Below, piece by piece: positions 11,798 to 21,004 of a stretch of DNA of 64,000 nucleotides (position 1 is its first letter; the number at the start of each line of letters is the position of its first letter). Both the position numbers and the translations under genes were made by a program. The notes below the pieces were generated by a model that was not told where the DNA came from, ran no database searches, and saw nothing but the letters and a program-made list of their open reading frames with translations. The DNA is from Trichoplusia ni (Eukaryota; Arthropoda; Insecta; Lepidoptera; Noctuidae), in NCBI RefSeq assembly GCF_003590095.1, contig NC_039484.1, positions 62,001 to 126,000 of the forward strand. Direction: 5' to 3'.

Positions 11798-14214
11798 TCA
11801 AAGATAATTCTCACTACACATGTAACAAAACATCTCTGACATAAGCACAAATTAACTAATATTTATTTAAACATAGATAATATGACTCGGTTTACACATC
11901 GTAATTATAATAGCTTGTCAAGTAACACTGTAATACCAGTTGCTTATGCCAAATCACTGGTTCAGATCATCGTATTAGCGTTAATTAACACGTTACTTCA
12001 CACATGTTACCTACGTTGTTTATCTGTACATCGTGTATATAATTATGAAGATATTGTTTTGTTTAAATAAACAGACTTTGGTATAATGAGCTTCTAGAGA
12101 GATGATGCTCTTGTATGTCTGTTTTACTTGGTTAGATCGGTCATTTGCAATTTTACTAGACTTATTGAGTAATTAGTAACAAGATCATTTCTTATGTTTT
12201 ATTTAATTTAGCCACATTCTGTTGTTATCCGCTTGACTCTGACTTGTTTGAACACTTCTGCGTGATTAATTATTTGTCTTTGAAAACTATTTGAACATTC
12301 TAACAGGTTCTTACTGCGATGACCGCCATTCATCTCTTAATCTCTTAATTCTAACATTTTTTTAATAACTTATTTCACATAACAGTTAACACTACACATG
12401 TTATATAAATATACTTTATCTAGACGAGATGCATAGCCAAATATTTCGAAAAACAGCCTCATTTTGTGTTTTTTTATCTCACCCTTATTTTTGTTAAAAC
12501 ACAACTTGAAAATTGTACCTATTTTTACTCAATAATTTTCCAATACAGTCCTATTTATATTCACCAACAAAATCAAATATAAATAAAGCTATATTAATTG
12601 AAAACAAAAGGCAGTCTATCCATACACCGCATTCATGGTAGTGACAAGTTAAGCGTAGGCACGGCTACGTATTGTGTCGCGTCAAAGGCAGGCCGTTGTG
12701 CACGCGGCCTTATACAGAAGATCGTGGTTTGTAGTTTATATCTAGACGCGATGTAGTGTGTATAGGCTTTATTTTGTCTGGGTACCGTTGTGAGCGGAGG
12801 GAGATGTCTTGATGATATTTGAGGTTTAAAGAAAATTTAAGATTTTGTAAATTTGGTAATGATTATTGTTTTTGTTGTAGTAGTTAGGCAATTAAAATTT
12901 TGTGACTTTTAACAGATTATTCCCTTCAACTAGGATAAAAATGTGCTTTTATTTTTTTAACTGAATGTAAAGACCAAACGTGTTATTTGCACTAATTATT
13001 CTAGATTATATTTTTTTACTAGCTGTTGCCCGCGACTTCGTCCGCGTGGTTTGAAGATATAAGTTATGATTTATATCTACCCTGTTTTTTTTCCACATTT
13101 TCCATTGTATCTTCGCTCCTATTAGTCGCAGCGTGATGGTTTATAGCCTAAAACCTTCCTCAATTAATGATCTATTGAACACAAAAATATTTTTTCAATT
13201 TGAACCAGTCGTTCCTGAGATTAGCGCGTTAGCACTAATACATAAAACTCTTCAGCTTTATATATTAGTATAGAGTATAGATTCATCTAAATCTGATGCA
13301 GTAACTTTCATTTACTTACTATAAACACACACTATCTTTACAGGCAGACAAAATACAATAGCTTAAATATTATGATAAACATTTATGAAATTCATTTAAG
13401 TTTTTTTGTTTGATTTTAGCCTAAAAATTTTATAATGATTATATTATTAAAGACCAGTCGATAAAATGCCCCTTTTTGTTAGCAATTAGAACACAAATTA
13501 CGATCAAAATTTCTAAACCAAATTTGGAAAAAAATTAACACTCAGTAAAACTATTTTTAAATACAAACTAAAAGAATAAATAAATGTGTGGCACTAAAAG
13601 GCAATATTTCCATATTTTGCATTGAACAAAGTTAAATAAATTAATAAAATATGTACGCGATCACGAGCTCGTTGCATTTTAACATAAAAACAACACTTTT
13701 TTTTTGCTGTGGACGCCAGATTTAAAATCTGTATTTGTTTTTATGATTGTCATTTTATGTTGTTTGGCCTTTGTATTGGGAGTAAGTCTTTGTTCACGTA
13801 AGTTAATAATTATACTAAATCGGTAAAAAATAATTTACCTATCATGTTGATGAACTTTGATATTTTTTTTAGAAATTATATACAGACAAAAACGACGACG
13901 CACAGTGCCTGCAATTGGACTTCAACAGCCACCTCAATAGTCAATACACATCACACTTCAAAAAATTTAACTTTTTACGACTCTAGTTAAATTCAAATAA
14001 TTTCAACCACCGACTCAATAACAGCAAGTTCATTAACAAAATGAAATGAACTTCATCTGCTTCCAAATTGAACATATTCTCTTGTTACACAACAAAGTGC
14101 GAACATTAGGGAAATGCCAATAAATTTAGAGGTCACACATAACGCAACACTATGTACCATAAAGCCGAAACGACGTGCTTCGTAGCAGACCTCACAAAGG
14201 CCCAACATACTCAC
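11798..14214. other. Noncoding DNA around Helitron-like copy 3
   Basis: Apart from the Helitron-like element at 13019-13281, only a modestly GC-rich patch at 12640-12740 stands out (CGTATTGTGTCGCGTC, TGTGCACGCGGCC). If the 14478 promoter is real, this is intron 1 of that gene. Confidence 0.5.
13019..13281 (-). mobile_element. Helitron-like element, family A, copy 3
   Basis: Minus-strand copy. CTAG is at 13019 and the TC end at 13281. The GTTT tract is lost, and the 5'-terminal TCTATAC heptamer is present twice before the conserved TAATATATAAAG. Confidence 0.8.
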
Positions 14215-14478
14215 ATCTCACAGTTACACTAACGTAATTATACAACGAGTAAACACACGAAAATTCTTTCGAAAAAACCGTTGACACTCAAAAAACCACT
14301 AACACTAGCACAAGAATCACATCCGCGCCAAAACACGACACCATTAATTAAAACCCACCTTTGAATTTTCAGAAAAAGGGGGAAAACACTTGCGGGAAAA
14401 ATGCACCCCGACGACGAGAGTATGGGCTTTCGTAGCACGCGACACGCGTCTACGCGGTAGGCGGCCGCGACGCAAACT
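14215..14478 (-). other. Candidate 5' UTR exon downstream of the 14478 TSS
   Basis: From the putative TSS the minus strand runs without an ATG to a consensus-like donor CAAAG|GTGGGT (exon end 14359, intron from 14358), giving a 120-nt non-coding exon. A second donor, GAT|GTGAGT, ends an alternative 264-nt exon at 14215. The longer form would contain only a short ATG ORF of about 18 codons, so it looks like leader, not coding sequence. If correct, the first intron extends toward position 1 and the coding exons are outside the window or unrecognised. The downstream gene is unknown. Confidence 0.35.
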
Positions 14479-14563
14479 GAACCTGCCGTAGTCCCGTTAC
14501 TATAGCACCCGCCGGCTACGGGCCGTAGCTAGGCGCTACGTCTGTAGCTACGTCGCTACGTAG
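14431..14563. promoter_or_regulatory. Cluster of CTACG/CGTAG pentamers
   Basis: Nine CTACG or CGTAG pentamers are visible: at 14431, 14450, 14487, 14516, 14524, 14536, 14548, 14556 and 14559. Several are arranged as palindromes such as CTACGTAG. Most lie within 90 bp upstream of the minus-strand TSS candidate. The density is far above chance for a 5-mer and suggests a repeated binding site or a decayed short tandem repeat. Confidence 0.45.
14447..14480 (-). promoter_or_regulatory. Minus-strand Inr + DPE core promoter candidate
   Basis: On the minus strand TCAGTT (14480-14475) matches the arthropod initiator, putting +1 at the A of 14478. AGACG at 14451-14447 sits exactly at +28 to +32 and fits the DPE consensus RGWYV. 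No TATA box is evident at -30. The site lies in a GC- and CpG-rich island within otherwise A+T-rich DNA. Exact Inr-DPE spacing is the main support; there is no transcript evidence. Confidence 0.5.
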
Positions 14564-14570
14564 TTCTGCC

Positions 14571-16980
14571 TATATTATGATTCGTGCCGACGTGCAAAGT
14601 CATGTTTCGTTTACAATAGACGGTTTATGCTAAAAGTTCATACATTGTTCGCTGTATATTGAAGGGTTAAGGAATTTGCATTTTTCAGATTGAATATTAT
14701 GTTGCAGGACTACAACCTGATCACTTTGTAACGGATAAGATTGCATACATTTAACTACAAATCATTTTATATCGGGAAGTCACCAATGGCGTTTATATTC
14801 AATTATGTGCGAAATTACTTTATAGGCATGTGTCGATTTCAAAATTCATTTAAGATGAACTAAACATGAATGAAAAGGATATCTTACATAGTTATTTGGC
14901 GTAGTTGGCTGTCGTCAATTATATTAAAATACACAGCATCGCACAGCAAATTTTTGAAACGCAAATATTTTATCTACTCAGTTTTTAGTGCACCACGTCA
15001 TCACCATAAATCTTTGATACAATTTATACGACCAATCACACAAATCCCTAGAATATTAAAACGACACTCGAATCCATCTGAATATAAGATAAACATCGAA
15101 CTAACTATTCACAAATCAGTCAGAAAACCTTCAATCTTCGCGATAAGCTCAGATGTGGTGACAAATTGCCTCTGCATTAATCATGAGCGAGTAATACGTA
15201 GATATATCACAGTAGTTCAATTTTGATTGGACATTGGAATAGAGGTTGGTATTTTGCATATTCATAACTTGTTGATAAATATCCACTGTATGAAATGATC
15301 TTGAACTAAATCTAATTATCCTTCCCTGCTTTTTTTAAGGTTTAAAGATTACTGGCATTATGGTGCAAAGGTATTTCTTTACGATTGGTATCAGAGATGT
15401 CCTACTATTTACAAGTCCGAGCGACAGTGAATGTTGTAATTTGTGAATATATCGCAACTGCGTTATCGTTGTCAAAAGTGGCATTTTATTGATTATTTTT
15501 TTTTTAGTTAAATATCTTTGTCAATTACAACAGAAAAGTACACCCTCAGATAAAAAAGAGAGTTTATTGGTTAGGCCAATAATGTCACAAGCTGTCGACC
15601 AGAAAAACATGCTCTGGTATTTCTCATTAATTACTCTACCGAAAATTAAAAAAGATATACTAATTAAAATTTAAAAACAAGTGGGCCTTCTGAAAATCCT
15701 GTAATGTGTCGTAAAACCCTTATTCATACGGACTTAATATTAACCTTCGCACATCATAAACACTAATAGCTTCAAGCCTCTATAAGGGGACAGATTGTAA
15801 GTCATTAACGAAGCGAAAGGGGTCCAATGAATAGGAAACTAAATGATTAAATCATTGGCCAATGTTTGATGAAATGCTGGCCAGTGGACAAGTCTAAATA
15901 GTAAATAGGTACTGCCTTGATGTACAGACCAATGTTTCATCAAATATTACCAGGGGCCTCGTAACGCAGGTTATACGTTTAGTTAAAAGCGTAAATTAAG
16001 TCTCCGCAAAATTAACTGTACTTAAAAATTTGATGATTGAACAATAAACATTTTTAAGATAAAAAAAATTACATCGAATATTCTCAGATATTAGTAACAG
16101 GCTTTACATACATACACACAATATAATATTAGAAAAATATATTATTATAATATTTCAAAAACACGTCGACCCGAAATTTGGAAAATTGGTTTATTAAGTA
16201 GTTCACATAAATACTTAGACCTTTGTTTAGTCCTAGCTGCCGCGTTAGGTTAAGTAACCTGTAATGGTAGATTAGTGTGATAATTAAATAAATAAATAAA
16301 TAAAGTTACTTGTAACTTCTTCATTATCGACAACTGATAAGCGGTGAAATAGGTAACATAATATAAAAAACAAGATACGAAAAATTTTTAATCTGAAAAC
16401 GCCTACCCGTAGTATTCAATGTTCAAACGAGGCCGGTGCCCAGCAGCGAGACATTTTTATACTGGCTTTAATATTGTATGTCGTAAGTCATATAATAACT
16501 CTTCTTAGACACCTGATTGCAGTCATAAGATTTCTCTTTTATTAATTTCCTTAATGACAAGTAGGATAATTGCTTACAGAAAGAGATTTTCGCCAAAAAA
16601 AATCTACTATCTATAGTCAACGACTCTACGCCTATTTCCACACATTGTTTACGCGTACAATGACCATTAATAAGAAAATAGGTTCCCACATAAGTTCACG
16701 GCAATTTTTACATCACTATTCATCTGAGTCACACAGAAATGCAAGTGTCTAGCGCCTACGGTACTATTATTCAATAATCGCATTGGCATATTAACCTCTA
16801 AACAAAAACACGGTAATTCAAACCCTTACGTGCAGACATAGAGTCGCAATTTCCTTGTACACTAAAATGAAAATAAGACGTTAACCTCTAAATCTTGATT
16901 ATGTAATTAGTACTTAAATGTTTAGTGTATAAGGTCGAGATTAGTTTGTTAGATAGTAAAGTGTCAGTATGAATGAACGT
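14571..16980. other. Noncoding DNA upstream of the minus-strand promoter
   Basis: There is no recognisable gene. The 118-codon ORF at 14870-15226 shows no domain. An AAATA simple run near 16285-16304 could be a retroposon tail, but no element body is recognised before it. Confidence 0.5.
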
Positions 16981-17100
16981 TCACGCGCCTACGCAGACCG
17001 GTCGGCGAAGGCCTTGAGTGCGCACGCGCGTGCTTTGCAACAGAATAGTTTGTATTTGGATTCGGAACGCGTAGGCGGACATTTTGTTTTTAATGTCGCG
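16981..17100. promoter_or_regulatory. CpG-rich island with an NRF1/Ewg consensus site
   Basis: This is a short GC- and CpG-rich stretch in A+T-rich surroundings. TGCGCACGCGCG (17019-17030) matches the NRF-1 consensus YGCGCAYGCGCR at every position; the insect homologue is Erect wing. A TCAGT initiator-like pentamer lies just upstream at 16964-16968, but no DPE sits at the required spacing. It may be a promoter or enhancer; direction and target are unknown. Confidence 0.35.
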
Positions 17101-17579
17101 GAACTTGTGTAACCATGATTTTTATGGAGCGGTAGACCAAATATACTATTTAAACATAGTGATATTTAACATACGTATATTCTGCATGGACGGATTGGTA
17201 AATTTGTAATGGAAAATGTTTAAATTGATAGGCTTTATGAAATAATTATTTTATACTTAATTATTTGTGTTTCTGTTAGCTGACTGGTCACAATAAAACT
17301 GCATTGTTTACCTGAAACAATATAAAGCAAATTATAAAAACAATTCTACATTAACTCAGAATTTACGATAAAATTGAGTGTTATAATTTTACAATTAAAT
17401 ATGTCAAAATTAAACTGAGAAATATCAATTATTACTTTAATAATAGGCATACTCGGATACGATTCCACTTTGACCTATATTCAAATAATCCTCCCTTATG
17501 TCCATAATTTAAATAAAACACCAATTAAAAAAATGGAGTAAAAACCTCTTGTTGAATCCTTAAGATCCCGCCTTAAACG

Positions 17580-17592
17580 GTTGCTAGGCAAC
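17580..17592. promoter_or_regulatory. RFX X-box-like palindrome
   Basis: GTTGCTAGGCAAC is a near-perfect inverted pair of RFX half-sites. In Drosophila, X-boxes of this type drive ciliary genes in sensory neurons. Here only the motif supports the call, and no neighbouring ciliary gene is seen. Confidence 0.35.
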
Positions 17593-17774
17593 GGCACGAA
17601 ACAAATTTCATATTCTACCCCCTTTACAGGGATTTTGTTTATTTAAGCCGCAAATAAGCAAATGTCAAATTATAATGAGAATCGCTAAATATGATCTAAA
17701 ATGTCGCTCATTGATATATTTCAATATTTATTTAGGTAACCGGTTATATATTTGTTGAATACATTTAAATTATA

Positions 17775-18055
17775 AAACCCGGTCAAGTGCGAGTCTCTCG
17801 CGACGAGAAATAGGCTAAAGAAATATAAATCGGTTGGGTTACAAATGAAATGACAAGTCAAAAAACAAATTCAGATTTTCATATTAATCGTAAGTTTTTT
17901 ATTTGTTGTTAAAACGTCAACAGTAATACATAATCTGTAAAAAAAATATAACTTTCATGGTTCGTGAGATACATCCAGGTAGCAGTCGTATGGAGAGACG
18001 GACAGAAAGCGGCAGCGGTCCCCTTTTTACACCTTGGGTTCGGAACCCTAAAAAC
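17775..18055 (+). repeat. Lepidopteran interspersed repeat, family G, long copy
   Basis: It begins ACCCGGTCAAGTGCGAGTCT and ends GGTTCGGAACCCTAAAAAC. In between are GGTTCGTGAGATACATCCAG and GAGACGGACAGAAAGCGGCAG. This string is ubiquitous in moth noncoding DNA. No coding capacity is seen. Confidence 0.7.
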
Positions 18056-18104
18056 TGTCTCCAATAAGCAATACTTTGTGTATTGTTTTAGTATAATAAT
18101 TAAA

Positions 18105-18321
18105 AGATTTAAACAATCTAAAAACCAACGTTTTTAAATGTCACTCCATTGAAATTTTATCAAAATCACTCCAGTCGTTTCTATACTTGTAAATTGAATT
18201 GTCCTCAAAATTTTAACTTGCTAGCTTATTGGAAAGTGCCTCAAAATTAAGTTACAAAAATCCAACCGGAACGACAATCAAACAAGAAAGTGAGTTTATA
18301 ATAACGTGAGAAAAACAAACT
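18105..18321 (+). repeat. Family Q repeat, copy 1
   Basis: It starts AGATTTAAACAATCTAAAAA and includes AATGTCACTCCATT, TTGCTAGCTTATTGGAAAGT and AAAATCCAACCGGAACGACA. The same series occurs at 49.5 kb. It lies just after a family G copy. Confidence 0.65.
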
Positions 18322-18707
18322 TAAAAAAACAGTTACTAATAAACTTGACGTTTTGAATATTTTTTAAAAAAGAATCATCAATAAATGAAGTATATTTCAC
18401 TTAACATCAAATTTCATACATAGTTTCTAACGTTTCACGTCTGCGCTAGTTTGTTTGTATTCAATCATACAACCTCCGTACCTCACCTTAGCATATTGAA
18501 TATAATTACGTTGTTGAGGCACTAAGTTATGCAGGAGTTAGTTCAGCTAATTCCGTACTGCGTTTAGTCTACCGAATTAAGTCAAGTTTGTGAATTTAGT
18601 CTAACTATAATAATTAAGACCTGAAATACATTTGCGTAGCTGTTCGATGTATTTTTTAGGAAAGAAAAAATAATAACATTTTAGATAAAAACTATGTAAA
18701 ATATATT

Positions 18708-18730
18708 AAAAAAAAAACGAAAAACAAAAA
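18708..18730 (-). terminator. RNA polymerase III T-run terminators of tRNA-iMet
   Basis: On the minus strand a TTTTT run (18730-18726) lies 19 nt past the tRNA discriminator base, followed by further T runs (18724-18720 and 18717-18708). These are the usual pol III stop signals and give a short 3' trailer. Confidence 0.75.
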
Positions 18731-18749
18731 CGTGATTGGCTGTCCACCC

Positions 18750-18821
18750 TAGCAGAGCGTGGTTTCGATCCACGGACCTCTGGGTTATGGGCCCAGCACG
18801 CTTCCACTGCGCCACTCTGCT
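18750..18821 (-). tRNA. tRNA-iMet: Cytoplasmic initiator tRNA-Met (anticodon CAU)
   Basis: Read on the minus strand, this 72-nt sequence folds as a complete tRNA. The acceptor stem AGCAGAG (18821-18815) pairs with CTCTGCT (18757-18751), and the discriminator A is at 18750. The anticodon CAT is read from 18789 to 18787. Initiator rather than elongator identity is shown by the A1:U72 acceptor pair, three consecutive G:C pairs closing the anticodon stem, C rather than U just before the anticodon, and A in place of the usual T at the start of the T loop (GGATCGAAACC). Internal promoters are intact: A box TGGCGCAGTGG (18814-18804) and B box GGATCGAAACC (18771-18761). There is no intron and CCA is not encoded, as usual in animals. 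It should deliver methionine to the start codon. It looks functional, not a SINE-derived pseudogene. Confidence 0.95.
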
Positions 18822-18874
18822 CCTGTTATTCACAGTTGAAATTAGTGTTCAGTAGCTGTCAGCGTTATTTCGAG

Positions 18875-18894
18875 TGCGCATGCGTGTGACGTCA
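18875..18894. promoter_or_regulatory. NRF1/Ewg-like and CRE palindromes upstream of the tRNA
   Basis: TGCGCATGCG (18875-18884) is the core of the NRF-1/Erect-wing palindrome, and TGACGTCA (18887-18894) is a perfect CRE. They are two bases apart and lie 54-73 bp upstream of the tRNA 5' end, in a locally CpG-rich stretch. They could regulate the tRNA or mark a separate pol II promoter. Motif identity is directly visible; function is inferred. Confidence 0.45.
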
Positions 18895-18900
18895 CGCCAC

Positions 18901-20120
18901 GACGCTCGTGTTGCGTCACCGCGTAGTAAGCGATAATGAACTTTACTCGGCATCGATTTAGTTCGTCCTATTTTTAGAAACGCCTCGTAATAGTACTGTT
19001 ATCTTCTATTTTTAGATAAAGATGTATAGTAATTTTTATTTATTTCGATATTTCTTTGACCAGTCGCTGATACTGTCAAACATAATAGACCTATGTAATA
19101 AACAAGCGGTAAGTTCAATCACGTAATCACTAAAAAATCTTTAACATGTTCCTTTTTTGTAATATAAAACTGGTTTTTATTACCTTCATATAAAATACCT
19201 ATAAAACGTACGCCAGCCTAGGATTTTCTTTAATGTGAACATTACTATTTTATCTGTAACACTTAACCTGTAGAATATTAATATCATCGTTTAATGGTCC
19301 AATAAAATTTTGGAAAATTTTTCGATCACAAATATTTAATTAAATATCAGATATCTCTAAATCTCGTTTTGTAAATAATGATAACCATTAAAATAGAAAC
19401 TAAAATCTTATTTTACATAAGAATGAATTAGAAAGAAAAAAAAATAAGCAAAAGGCCAGTATAAAAAAAAAGAAATGATTTATAATAAAAATTCTACATT
19501 CTTAAAACAAAAAAAGAATACATCGTTCGTATTTTAAAAATAGCGAAACACAACCGTGTAACGCCGTCGCAGCCATAAACACAAACAAAGCAAGTGAGGG
19601 TTAAGTATAGAGCGTGACATGTCGTTTTGTTGCCGGACTGTACCGTCATTTTTAACGGGTTAAGTCGGTTTATGCGAAACGTTGCCATGAATACGCCGAA
19701 TTTATTGCGAATTATTTTTCGGTGTCTTTACTCTTAGTGGCTGTTTCGTTTTTGGTATGAAAGAACTTTTTTTTGTAAATCTTCTTTTGTCAAATCTTTG
19801 GTAGTATAATATAGGTACTTATTTTTTCATTCTAATTTGGTTAAGATGAAAGCCGACGACAATAAAATTTGGTAAAAAGTTAGGCTAATTTATTGACTCA
19901 AAATTACTCATTATATTTCTCAGTATTGATTTACGATGATGGCCTTAAAGATGGTGGCTGTTTAGTGCCACTGTTTTTGCTATTGAAAAAGCATTATTAT
20001 TTGGCGAAATACCGTGAATTGAAATCTGACTGAGAGTGGATTAGCGATACATTTTTTACGCAAATTTACTTTTTAGACCTCGTATTTACCTACTATTGTT
20101 AGTAAAGTGTTTCTAATATT
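18901..20120. other. Noncoding DNA
   Basis: After the CpG-rich tRNA upstream zone (to about 18950) the sequence is A+T-rich with A runs. Nothing else is recognised. Confidence 0.6.
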
Positions 20121-20430
20121 GGCCTAGGCCTAGCCGTTTCCCAACTATGTTGGGGTCGGCTACCAGTCCAACCGGTTTCAGCTCAGTACCAGTGTTTTAC
20201 AAGGAGCGACTGCCTATCTGACCTCCTCAACCCAGTTACCTGGGCAACACGATACTCCGTGGTTAGACTGGTTGTCAGACTTTTCAAGCTTCTGACTACC
20301 TGTAACGACTGTCAAAGATGTAGGAATAACAGCCGGGACCCACAATTTAACGTGCCTATCTACGGACCAACCGCGTCAAGCATAGCGTAACCTGTGATCG
20401 ATTCACTTATGCGGTTATAGCTTAGCCACG
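20121..20430 (+). repeat. Lepidopteran SINE-like repeat, family X, copy 1
   Basis: TTTCCCAACTATGTTGGGGT, GAGCGACTGCCTATCTGACC, CAACCCAGTTACCTGGGCAA and TAACGACTGTCAAAGATGTA are characteristic of a very common moth repeat. It contains GTTACCTGGGCAAC (20235-20248), which has the form of an RFX X-box. The right boundary is approximate. Confidence 0.7.
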
Positions 20431-20740
20431 AGTTTGTTTCTAATATTCTCAATTTATTTATTCAAGCAAATACTCACAAAAAATACCTCAACAATTCTTG
20501 TTTCCACACCCAATAGTACCATCCAACCCCCAGGATGCATGCATCAAAGTAATGTATCCAAAATTAAAGTGGCCCTCCAATTTCCGCGTAAAAACAACAC
20601 CTGTCCTTTAGGCGGCCCTAGCGAGTAATGTATTGAAGATTTATCTCGTGTTGTATGGAATTTTAATGTTATATGCTCTGGAAAAAAAAAGAGGTAATGG
20701 CTTGTGGTTGGTAATTTAGGTAGTAGGGTTATGTAGGCGT

Positions 20741-21004
20741 TTTTTTTATTTTTTTGGTTTCCGTAGACAAGGTTAAAAACGCAACCCTGTTACTGAGTGT
20801 CCGTCTGTCGGTGTTCGTCAGTCATGAACTTACGATAGATAGGTAGTCAATTAAAATTTTCTTTTTTTTCTGTTGACGCTATAACGAGAAATAAAGTTCG
20901 AGAATTCTATTCAGATTGTGGGCATCCACAAGCTTATTTGTCACCCAATCGATTCGTACGGAACCCACTCTTCGCGAGTCTGATGCGCCCTTGACTAGTT
21001 TTTG
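20741..21004 (-). repeat. Lepidopteran interspersed repeat, family G, minus copy
   Basis: Reverse-oriented copy. It contains GTGTCCGTCTGTCGGTG and ends TCTGATGCGCCCTTGACTAG followed by TTTTT. It is diverged from the 17.8 kb copy. Confidence 0.6.

Noticed and set aside
14238..14438. 66-codon minus ORF inside the candidate 5' UTR exon
   Set aside because: Its apparent start is GTG, not ATG, so it is unlikely to be translated in a eukaryote.
14870..15226. 118-codon plus ORF near the promoter
   Set aside because: No domain, and composition matches the background. No splice or promoter support on this strand.
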